A DNA stretch of 64,000 nt, from the NCBI RefSeq assembly GCF_021366795.1, contig NZ_JAHCPS010000004.1, positions 1 through 64,000 on the forward strand, written 5' to 3'. Under the pieces are notes generated by a model. That model made no database searches, was not told where the DNA came from, and saw only the letters and a program-made list of their open reading frames with translations. Positions within the stretch are counted from its first letter, which is position 1; each line of letters begins with the position of its first letter. Made by a program: the position numbers and the translations under genes. The DNA comes from Macrococcoides caseolyticum. GTDB taxonomy: Bacteria; Bacillota; Bacilli; Staphylococcales; Staphylococcaceae. Below, piece by piece: positions 57,143 to 64,000 of the stretch.

Positions 57143-59176
57143 TTAATCGATTTCCTGCGCATTTATCTCTGCAGTTAATCGTTCTTTTAAATGTGATAAC
57201 TCTAAATCATTAATTTTACCACTTAATATTAATTCACTTGCTTCATCTCTTGCTACTTCTAACATTCTATAGTCTTCTACGATATTTGCAACTTTAAAGT
57301 CTGGTAAGCCACTTTGTTTAACACCAAAGAAGTCACCTGGTCCTCGCATTTGTAAGTCCTTTTCACTTAATATAAAGCCATCTGTCGTCTGCGTCATAAT
57401 TTGCAGACGCTCTATACCTGTTTCAGTTTCAGGGTTACCAACTAATATACAGTAACTTTGGTTGTTCCCCCTTCCAACACGACCACGTAATTGATGCAAT
57501 GTTGATAGACCAAAGCGATCTGCGTCATAAATAATCATCATCGTTGCATTCGGAACATTAACGCCAACTTCAACAACAGTGGTTGATACAAGAATATCTA
57601 GTTGATGACTTGCAAATTGCTGCATTATCCTTTCTTTCTCATCTGCTTTCATTTTACCATGAAGTAAGCCAACACGCGAAGGCCCAAAAATTTGTTGATA
57701 GGTTTCATATATTTCTGTCGCATTTTTTACGTCTAGATGTTCTGATTCTTCAATTAATGGGCAAATAACATAGGCTTGACGCCCTTTTTCGATTTCAGCT
57801 TTCGTTTTTTGATACACAGTTTTAATTGCTTCATGTTTAGTCCATTCCGTAATAATAGGCTGACGCCCTTTTGGCATTTGTTTAATAGTTGAGACATCCA
57901 GCTGGCCAAATACAGAGATGGCAAGCGTTCTAGGAATAGGTGTCGCCGTCATATATAAGACATTCGCATGTTGTCCTTTTTCACGCAATAATTTTCTTTG
58001 GTTAACACCGAAACGATGCTGTTCATCCGTAATGACAAGCCCTAATTGTTTAAATTCGACTGGATCACTAATTAATGCATGTGTACCAACAAGAATATCA
58101 ATATCACCTGATGCAAGTTGAGAGAGTATTGAAGCCCTTTTCTTCCCTTTAATCGATGAAGTTAATAACTGGATGTTTACTGCTTCACCATACAGTTGAC
58201 TCAAACTCTCAGCATGCTGTTCTGCCAATATTTCTGTCGGAACCATTAATGCACTTTGCATACCGCACGATTTTAAAGCGTACATTGCAATCGCTGCGAC
58301 GACCGTCTTACCTGAACCTACATCACCTTGTAACAGACGATTCATACGCATTGGCGATAGCAAATCTCTAAAGATTTCATTCACGACTTGTTTTTGGGCA
58401 TCGGTTAATTCAAAAGGTAAGGTTGAGATAAACTTTTTTACTTCTTCAATGTTGTACGGTATATCACTGTGCTGAGATTGATGTTCTTTTAAATGTAAAC
58501 TTCTCATTTTCAGCTGAAATAATAAGAGTTCACAAAAAGCGAAAGTACGTTTTGCTTGTGCTAAATGTGCGTGTGACGATGGAAAATGCAATTCTGCTAC
58601 GGCTTCTTTTAAATCCCATAACTTATATTTTTGTTGTAAATAGAGCGGTAAAAAAGGTGGTAATTCAGATACCATGAGTGCATGACGCACAAGCTTTTGA
58701 AATGACGCACGCTTAATACGACCTTTTAAACTATACTGTGGTACTAATGCTTCCGAATCACCTACTTGCTCTAACTTCTTAAACCCTGTACCTTGTATAA
58801 TTTGTTTTCCACGTATCCATTTACCAGTAATTTTGACGTGCGCGCCGACTACGACCTGGGGTTTAATATACAATTGATTAAAATATTCTACTCGTATGGC
58901 TACATTATCCACCATCATATGAAAGGATACTTTAGATTTATTTCTACCGAAATGGGCAACCGTCGCTTGACTGTATATTTCACCTGCTACTGTAATTTTT
59001 TCACCATCCGTTGCATCATGTATATTGATAATCGTTTCATCATTATATTTATATGGTAAAAATAGCAATAAGTCTTCAGTATCCATAATATTGAGTGCAT
59101 GTAGATTTTCAAGGGTCTTTGGCCCGACACCTTTAAGTTGTTCAATTGATTGTCGCTTAATAAGTTGTTGTTCCAT
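57143..59176 (-). CDS. recG: ATP-dependent DNA helicase RecG
   Basis: Rescues stalled replication forks and branch migrates junctions. 677 aa from the ATG at 59176 (gaagga upstream; the frame opens 30 nt earlier). N-terminal wedge domain with OB fold (about 60-150), helicase motifs GDVGSGKT (Walker A), [23 protein letters not shown], and the C-terminal RecG region. Followed closely by srtA. Confidence 0.97.
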   Translation of the reverse strand: MEQQLIKRQSIEQLKGVGPKTLENLHALNIMDTEDLLLFLPYKYNDETIINIHDATDGEKITVAGEIYSQATVAHFGRNKSKVSFHMMVDNVAIRVEYFNQLYIKPQVVVGAHVKITGKWIRGKQIIQGTGFKKLEQVGDSEALVPQYSLKGRIKRASFQKLVRHALMVSELPPFLPLYLQQKYKLWDLKEAVAELHFPSSHAHLAQAKRTFAFCELLLFQLKMRSLHLKEHQSQHSDIPYNIEEVKKFISTLPFELTDAQKQVVNEIFRDLLSPMRMNRLLQGDVGSGKTVVAAIAMYALKSCGMQSALMVPTEILAEQHAESLSQLYGEAVNIQLLTSSIKGKKRASILSQLASGDIDILVGTHALISDPVEFKQLGLVITDEQHRFGVNQRKLLREKGQHANVLYMTATPIPRTLAISVFGQLDVSTIKQMPKGRQPIITEWTKHEAIKTVYQKTKAEIEKGRQAYVICPLIEESEHLDVKNATEIYETYQQIFGPSRVGLLHGKMKADEKERIMQQFASHQLDILVSTTVVEVGVNVPNATMMIIYDADRFGLSTLHQLRGRVGRGNNQSYCILVGNPETETGIERLQIMTQTTDGFILSEKDLQMRGPGDFFGVKQSGLPDFKVANIVEDYRMLEVARDEASELILSGKINDLELSHLKERLTAEINAQEID

Positions 59177-59255
59177 AATACTATCCTTCACTTCTAACAA
59201 CATCATTAAAGTTGTCTATTATTTTATCTATTTATTATACCGTATTCCACCATAT

Positions 59256-59305
59256 AAAAAAATCCGAGTGTCTTCACTGCCTTAATCAGGCAATGATAAC
59301 ACTCG
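59256..59305 (-). terminator. intrinsic terminator after fakA
   Basis: Outer stem cgagtgt/acactcg and inner stem cactgcc/ggcaatg, followed by TTTTTTT on the minus strand, 11 bp after the fakA stop. Separates fakA from recG. Confidence 0.85.
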
Positions 59306-59315
59306 AATTAATTAT

Positions 59316-60956
59316 TTATTCTACTGAGAACATAAAGCTGTAAATCGGTTGTTTACCAATCTGTACTTCGATTTCTACATCTTCATACTCTGTTTCAAGG
59401 AATTTTTCAATTGCTAATACATCTTCATCAGTGGCATCTATTCCTTTAATAATCGTTACAATTTCAGAATCTTCATCCAACATTGATTTTAATAATTCAA
59501 TACATACTTTTTTATGATCTTTATCAGAAACTGTAATTTTCCCTTCATTGATACCCATGAATGCACCTTTTTCGATATTAACACCATCGATAGATGTATC
59601 TCGAACAGCATACGTTACTGAGCCAGACTTAACGTGTGCCAGCGCTTCAGTCATGTTACTTGCATTTTCTTCCACTTCTGCTTCAGGGTTATAAGTTAGC
59701 ATTGCTGTTAAACCTTGAGGAATAGTTTTAGATGGTACAACTTTCACTGGAATATCTGTCACTTGTGCCGCCTGCTCTGCAGCCATAATGATATTTTTAT
59801 TGTTTGGTAATACAATTGCCTCGCGACAACCACTTTTCTCAATAATCTTAACAATATCTTCTGTTGAAGGATTCATTGTCTGGCCACCGCTTATTACATG
59901 AGTTGCACCAATTGATTTAAACAACTCAGTAATACCGTCACCCATTGAAATTGTAATAATTGCTTTTTCAACTTGTGCTGTTTGTTCCTGACGAACACCA
60001 CGTTTACGTAATACTTCTCTATGTTGTTCGCGCATGTTTTCTACTTTAATTTTAATGATTTCACCATACTGACTACCATACGTTAAAGCTTCACCCGGTG
60101 TTTCTGAGTGAACATGTGTCTTAACAATTTCATCATCTGAAATAACTAATAACGAATCACCAAACTTAGCCATATCATTTCTAAAGTCGTCTTCATTAAA
60201 TGGCTTCATTCCAGGCGTAAATCTCACCATAAATTCAGTACAGAACCCAGGTACGATATCTTCTGTTTTTACAACGTCACCAAAATCATGATCATCATTA
60301 ATGAAGTCGTCATCAACTTTACGACTAACAGGTGCAGCGATAGCTTCACCTTTCATGACACTTAAGAATCCTTCATACACATACATTAACCCTTGACCAC
60401 CACTATCGACAACACCGACTTCTTTTAGTACGGGTAGTAAGTCTGGTGTGCGTTGTAATGAAGCATTCCCCGCGCGTACGACTTCTTCCATAATTGCAAT
60501 ACAGTCATCTGTTTCTTCAGCCATCTTCATTGCACCTTCACTTGCCTCACGTGCAACTGTCAAGATTGTACCTTCTACAGGTTTCATGACCGCTTTATAA
60601 GCTGTCTTCACACCAGCTTTAAATGCTTTAGCAAATTTCTTTGCATCAATTTCCTCTTCTTTTTCGATGTATTTAGAGAATCCTCGGAATAATTGTGAAA
60701 GGATTACACCCGAATTACCGCGCGCTCCCATTAATAAGCCTTTTGAGAATGCAATCCCCACATTACCAATATGTGATTCAATGTGTTCTTCTGTTTCAGT
60801 TGCACCAGAAGTGATAGACAATTTCATGTTCGTCCCTGTATCACCATCTGGTACGGGGAAGACATTTAATGAATCTACATAATCTGCATTTTGAGATAAG
60901 TTATTTGCTCCTGTAATAATCATGTCAGCAAATAGCTTGCCGTCAATTGTTTTCAT
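59316..60956 (-). CDS. fakA: fatty acid kinase catalytic subunit FakA
   Basis: Phosphorylates FakB-bound fatty acids so that host fatty acids enter phospholipids. 546 aa: N-terminal DhaL-like ATP-binding domain ([29 protein letters not shown]), middle domain, C-terminal DegV-like domain (about 310-545). Formerly DAK2-domain YloV. Pairs with the Asp23-like gene 15 bp upstream. FakB partners are not in the window. Confidence 0.95.
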   Translation of the reverse strand: MKTIDGKLFADMIITGANNLSQNADYVDSLNVFPVPDGDTGTNMKLSITSGATETEEHIESHIGNVGIAFSKGLLMGARGNSGVILSQLFRGFSKYIEKEEEIDAKKFAKAFKAGVKTAYKAVMKPVEGTILTVAREASEGAMKMAEETDDCIAIMEEVVRAGNASLQRTPDLLPVLKEVGVVDSGGQGLMYVYEGFLSVMKGEAIAAPVSRKVDDDFINDDHDFGDVVKTEDIVPGFCTEFMVRFTPGMKPFNEDDFRNDMAKFGDSLLVISDDEIVKTHVHSETPGEALTYGSQYGEIIKIKVENMREQHREVLRKRGVRQEQTAQVEKAIITISMGDGITELFKSIGATHVISGGQTMNPSTEDIVKIIEKSGCREAIVLPNNKNIIMAAEQAAQVTDIPVKVVPSKTIPQGLTAMLTYNPEAEVEENASNMTEALAHVKSGSVTYAVRDTSIDGVNIEKGAFMGINEGKITVSDKDHKKVCIELLKSMLDEDSEIVTIIKGIDATDEDVLAIEKFLETEYEDVEIEVQIGKQPIYSFMFSVE

Positions 60957-60971
60957 TATAATAAATCCTCC

Positions 60972-61346
60972 CTATTCTTCGTCGTCCAGTTTAATGACAC
61001 GTACACCCTGGATGTAAATGTTTACTGAATTTACTTTTAAGTTTAATGTTTTCTCTAATGTATATTTAACTGATGACTGAACATTATAGGCAATCTCTGA
61101 GATTTTAGTACCATACGCAACGATGATATACATATCAACATCTAAAATACCTTCATTATTTGTCACGATGACACCTTTCGAATAATTATCGCGACCAACA
61201 ATATCAGCAATACCATCACGCACTTGATGCTTACTTGCCATACCGACGATGCCATAACACTCTACAGCCGCACCACCAGCGATTGTTGCAATAACATCAC
61301 TTGATATATCAATAGACCCTAATTCGTTTGTAATTTCTAAAGTCAT
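60972..61346 (-). CDS. yloU: Asp23/Gls24 family protein (YloU)
   Basis: 124 aa of the Asp23/Gls24 superfamily; members sit at the membrane under alkaline or envelope stress, but the role of YloU is not set. Signatures: VIATIAGGAAVECYGIVGM at the N-terminal part and NVQSSVKYTLEKTL near the end. Upstream promoter at 61383-61412; co-transcribed with fakA as in other Firmicutes. Confidence 0.93.
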   Translation of the reverse strand: MTLEITNELGSIDISSDVIATIAGGAAVECYGIVGMASKHQVRDGIADIVGRDNYSKGVIVTNNEGILDVDMYIIVAYGTKISEIAYNVQSSVKYTLEKTLNLKVNSVNIYIQGVRVIKLDDEE

Positions 61347-61382
61347 GATGTGTCCTCCTTATCGATTTACATTCGTCACATT

Positions 61383-61412
61383 ATTATAATCAATAATTTA
61401 TGATAATTACAA
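61383..61412 (-). promoter_or_regulatory. putative yloU-fakA promoter
   Basis: Minus strand: TTGTAA (61407-61412), 18-nt spacer, TATAAT (61383-61388), 37 bp before the ATG. The rest of the 260-bp gap to rpmB is AT-rich; the plus-strand promoter for rpmB must lie there but I cannot single it out. Confidence 0.5.
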
Positions 61413-61606
61413 GAAATCTATAGTAATCTGTGTAATTTATTATTATTTTATTACAAATTAAGGTTACAATGCGACGATTTACACATCACTATTCACTAAC
61501 ACGCATCACCAAGTAAAATAATCTTGCTTTCACCTTCTGTTTGTGTTAAATTATTATGGTATGTAAAAGATAAGTATCTCTATATTCTATTAAAGGAGGG
61601 AATCAT

Positions 61607-61795
61607 ATGGCTAAAGTATGTCATGTTACAGGCCGTAAAGCAGTTTCAGGTAACAACCGTTCTCACGCTATGAACTACAGCAAACGTCGCTTCGGTGCTA
61701 ACTTACAAAAAGTTAGAATCTTAGTTGATGGAAAGCCTAAACGTGTATGGGTTTCAGCTCGTGCATTAAAATCAGGTAAAGTGACGCGCGTTTAA
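61607..61795 (+). CDS. rpmB: 50S ribosomal protein L28
   Basis: 62 aa. N-terminus [23 protein letters not shown] and the [10 protein letters not shown] ending are diagnostic. Single Cys, so the zinc-free or one-Cys type. Ribosome site aaaggaggg 9 nt upstream. Monocistronic on the plus strand between two minus-strand units, as in staphylococci. Confidence 0.99.
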   Translation: MAKVCHVTGRKAVSGNNRSHAMNYSKRRFGANLQKVRILVDGKPKRVWVSARALKSGKVTRV

Positions 61796-61811
61796 TTGAA
61801 TATATAGATAC

Positions 61812-61842
61812 AAAAAAGACCTTTGTGTGAAAGGTCTTTTTT
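61812..61842. terminator. bidirectional terminator rpmB / thiN
   Basis: Perfect stem aaaaagaccttt/aaaggtcttttt with a 5-nt loop. Its right arm overlaps the thiN stop codon, so it serves both convergent genes. Confidence 0.9.
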
Positions 61843-62482
61843 ATTTTGCTTCTTTACTCTGTATCATATAAACCATGCCTTGTTCTACAGTAATTTCAGC
61901 ACGATCTGTCACAAATTCATTCGAAACGGTTCTTGTGTAGCCCATATTCACTTCTAAGCGTTCTGTTTCATATTTTAAACCATCAATGGTTAATATAACA
62001 CCATCATTCACTGGAATAAATGAAACATATTTTTTATTTTGACTCTTTTCAATAACATGGGTACCGGTAGGTAATACTTGAATTTCGTTATAGTCATCTA
62101 CAATAATAAAGTCAGATTCTGACAACAAAATATCCGGATGAATCAATGTTTGTAAGTTACCTAAAAAATGATCTAACCTTCCGCCTGTTGCGCCATGGAT
62201 ATAGACTTTATCGTATCCTAAACTTTTGGCATACTGAACGCCAACTTCTAAGTCGGTTTCATTCTTTTCAGCAGGTAAATATTCTATATCAATCACTGAT
62301 TCAATCAGCATACGTTCATCTGCGCTCACAGAATCAAAGTCTCCAAATGCAGCAATCGGTCTAATACCTGCTTTTACGAGCATTAATGCCCCATAATCAA
62401 TCCCTATCCAATCATCTGTTTGATGTTCATTCAAATACGCCGTTGAAACACCAAGCTTTGTACATAATATATGTAAGTCCAT
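61841..62482 (-). CDS. thiN: thiamine pyrophosphokinase
   Basis: Converts thiamine to thiamine diphosphate with ATP. 213 aa. Catalytic-domain motifs GIDYGALML, AFGDFDSV, EKNETDLEVGVQYA and IHGATGGRLDH, then a C-terminal beta domain. Lies 2 bp after rpe in the rsgA-rpe-thiN unit. Confidence 0.97.
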   Translation of the reverse strand: MDLHILCTKLGVSTAYLNEHQTDDWIGIDYGALMLVKAGIRPIAAFGDFDSVSADERMLIESVIDIEYLPAEKNETDLEVGVQYAKSLGYDKVYIHGATGGRLDHFLGNLQTLIHPDILLSESDFIIVDDYNEIQVLPTGTHVIEKSQNKKYVSFIPVNDGVILTIDGLKYETERLEVNMGYTRTVSNEFVTDRAEITVEQGMVYMIQSKEAK

Positions 62483-62484
62483 TT

Positions 62485-63129
62485 TTAAACACCTCTTAAT
62501 GATTGTGCCGCTTGGTGATAATCTTCATGCTTAAAGAAGTATGATCCAGCAACTAATACGTCAGCACCAGCTTCAGCACACCATTGTGCAGTTTCATGAT
62601 TGACGCCACCATCTACTTCAATTTCATAATTTAACTGGTGGTTTGCCTTATATTCACTTAACCATTTAATTTTATTGATACACTGTTCAATAAATTGTTG
62701 ACCACCGAATCCTGGATTGACCGTCATAACAAGGACTAAATCGACATCTTGTAAAATCGGCAGTAATGTCTCTATAGGCGTTCCCGGATTGAGTGTCACG
62801 CCTGCTTTTTTTCCTGTTGCGCGAATTTGTTGAATCGCACGATGAATATGGTGCGTCGCTTCAACATGTACTGTGATAATATCACTTCCTGCATCTGCAA
62901 AATCCTGAATATAGCGCTCAGGATTGTGCACCATAAGATGCGTATCAATTGTTAAATCTGTTATCTTACGAATTTGATTTAAAATTGGAAAAGCAAATGA
63001 CATGTTCGGAACAAAAGTACCATCCATTACATCGAAGTGAAGATAATCAACACCCGCACTTTCAAGGCGCTCTATTTCCTTTGCTAAATTTAAAAAATCA
63101 CATGATAATAAACTTGGTGCTATTTTCAT
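62485..63129 (-). CDS. rpe: ribulose-phosphate 3-epimerase
   Basis: Pentose phosphate enzyme interconverting ribulose- and xylulose-5-phosphate. 214-aa TIM barrel: IAPSLLSCDFLNL, DYLHFDVMDGTFVPN (metal and catalytic Asp), HLMV, VMTVNPGFGGQQFIE, EVDGGVN. Its start overlaps the rsgA stop by one base. Confidence 0.98.
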   Translation of the reverse strand: MKIAPSLLSCDFLNLAKEIERLESAGVDYLHFDVMDGTFVPNMSFAFPILNQIRKITDLTIDTHLMVHNPERYIQDFADAGSDIITVHVEATHHIHRAIQQIRATGKKAGVTLNPGTPIETLLPILQDVDLVLVMTVNPGFGGQQFIEQCINKIKWLSEYKANHQLNYEIEVDGGVNHETAQWCAEAGADVLVAGSYFFKHEDYHQAAQSLRGV

Positions 63130-64000
63130 TAGTATCTCACCTTCCTCGATTCAATTTCTTGTAACATCTGTTGATAGTGCAAATAACGTGTTGCACTGAT
63201 TTCACCTGATTCCACCGCTGTTTTAACAGCACACTTCGGTTCATTAAGATGTAGACATTCTCTGAATTTGCATGCATCTGCGCATTCTACAAACTCAACA
63301 AAACAATATTTCAATGTTTGTTTATCGACATTATCTAAGTCAAGCGAACTAAAGCCAGGTGTATCTGCAATATAGCCATTTTCAAGTGGTAATAATTCTA
63401 CATGACGTGTTGTATGCTTACCTCGATTCAAAGCATTACTAATGACCCCTGTATTGAGCTGTGCTTCAGGGATTAACGCATTTATAAATGATGATTTTCC
63501 AACACCTGACTGACCAGCAAGTACAGTAATACCTTTGATTAAATCTTTAAAATGATGCTCATCTTTATTCGACACAAACATAACATCGTATCCAATTTTA
63601 TGATAATAAGAAAGATGTTGTTCAATCTCGATAATCTCTGTAGATGATAATAAATCTTTTTTTGTTACTAATAAAACAGGTTCAATATCATAGGATTCTA
63701 CAATGGTAATAAACTTATCTACCAGATTTAAACTGAATGCTGGTTCAACCGAACTCATCACAATAATGACACGATCAACATTCGCAACAGGCGGGCGTAC
63801 CATCACATTTTGTCGTTCAAGAATTTCTAATATATATCCATCCGTTTCATTCTCTATTTGAAAGGTCACATGATCACCAACATAAGGTGTAATCCCTTTC
63901 TTTCTAAAATTACCACGTGCCCTGCACTGATAAATCTGTTCATGTCCCTCACTTTTAACATAATAAAAACCACTTAATGCCTTAATAATTTGTCCTTTAA
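63129..64000 (-). CDS. rsgA: ribosome small subunit-dependent GTPase RsgA (5' end outside window)
   Basis: Late 30S maturation GTPase. The reading frame stays open from the first Met at 63869 to the window edge, and the extra codons encode the N-terminal OB fold (KGQIIKALSGFYYVKSEG, RARGNFRKKGITPYVGD). The gene is therefore complete in the genome but cut here. Circularly permuted GTPase with GQSGVGKSSFINAL (P-loop) after NKD-type motif TKKD; C-terminal zinc site CADACKFRECLH. Start codon not seen. Confidence 0.95.
   Translation of the reverse strand, partial: KGQIIKALSGFYYVKSEGHEQIYQCRARGNFRKKGITPYVGDHVTFQIENETDGYILEILERQNVMVRPPVANVDRVIIVMSSVEPAFSLNLVDKFITIVESYDIEPVLLVTKKDLLSSTEIIEIEQHLSYYHKIGYDVMFVSNKDEHHFKDLIKGITVLAGQSGVGKSSFINALIPEAQLNTGVISNALNRGKHTTRHVELLPLENGYIADTPGFSSLDLDNVDKQTLKYCFVEFVECADACKFRECLHLNEPKCAVKTAVESGEISATRYLHYQQMLQEIESRKVRY

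Noticed and set aside
63129-63869. N-terminally truncated RsgA lacking its OB fold
   Set aside because: The frame continues upstream with OB-fold sequence to the window edge, so the gene is only cut by the window.
1-64000. tRNA, rRNA, CRISPR arrays, insertion sequences, T-boxes or riboswitches
   Set aside because: No cloverleaf, rRNA segment, regularly spaced repeat, transposase or recognisable riboswitch core was seen; proS has no T-box-like leader.

Overview
The window is a low-GC Firmicutes chromosome segment with the gene order of the family Staphylococcaceae. The run infB-ylxQ-ylxR-nusA-rimP-polC-proS-rseP-dxr-cdsA-uppS-frr-pyrH-tsf-rpsB-codY-hslU-hslV-xerC-trmFO-topA-dprA-sucD-sucC-rnhB-rbgA ... 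rplS-trmD-rimM-khpA-rpsP-ffh-ylxM-ftsY-smc-rnc-acpP-fabG-fabD-plsX-fapR ... recG-fakA-asp23-like-rpmB-thiN-rpe-rsgA is the staphylococcal core backbone. Several differences from Staphylococcus aureus as I remember it (no lytN/fmhC between dprA and sucD, no sdaAA/sdaAB between fakA and recG, a sortase A gene beside recG, a glycosylation cassette beside rplS) point to a relative such as Macrococcus or Mammaliicoccus. I favour Macrococcus, but this is inference and not proven here. Almost every gene is on the minus strand; only the four-gene glycosylation cassette (35950-42544) and rpmB are on the plus strand.

Region 1-5066 is accessory DNA: a tyrosine integrase next to the infB 3' end, a lipoprotein gene with a TTG start, a frameshifted BRO-type phage antirepressor, two tiny membrane proteins, a 65-aa orphan, a candidate small RNA, a small helix-turn-helix regulator coupled to a 47-aa ORF, a 530-bp non-coding stretch with at least four inverted repeats, and an unrecognised 224-aa protein that may be a replication-type initiator. 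rbfA and truB, which normally follow infB, are absent, so an integrated island seems to have entered here; its left end lies outside the window. The least conventional biology of the window is in this region.

Region 5067-35836 is the core information-processing and isoprenoid/phospholipid block. It holds translation initiation and NusA genes, replicative PolC, the rseP/dxr/cdsA/uppS membrane-precursor cluster, frr/pyrH, tsf/rpsB, the xerC-hslV-hslU-codY operon, topA/trmFO, dprA and sucCD. Readable regulation includes a catabolite-responsive element inside the sucC promoter, an rpsB promoter embedded in the codY terminator, a Fur-like palindrome upstream of pyrH and a start-codon hairpin on dprA.

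Region 35950-42544 is a plus-strand cassette: a polyprenyl-phosphate glycosyltransferase (CsbB/GtrB type), a GtrA-type flippase and two divergent tandem YfhO-type GT-C transferases. It forms a complete three-component glycosylation system with a duplicated final transferase, probably acting on cell-surface polymers such as lipoteichoic acid.

Region 42545-64000 returns to core genes: rplS-trmD-rimM, khpA-rpsP, the SRP genes ffh-ylxM-ftsY with smc and rnc, the FapR-controlled fatty acid/phospholipid genes, sortase A, recG, fakA with an Asp23-like protein, rpmB, and thiN-rpe-rsgA. rsgA runs off the right edge of the window.
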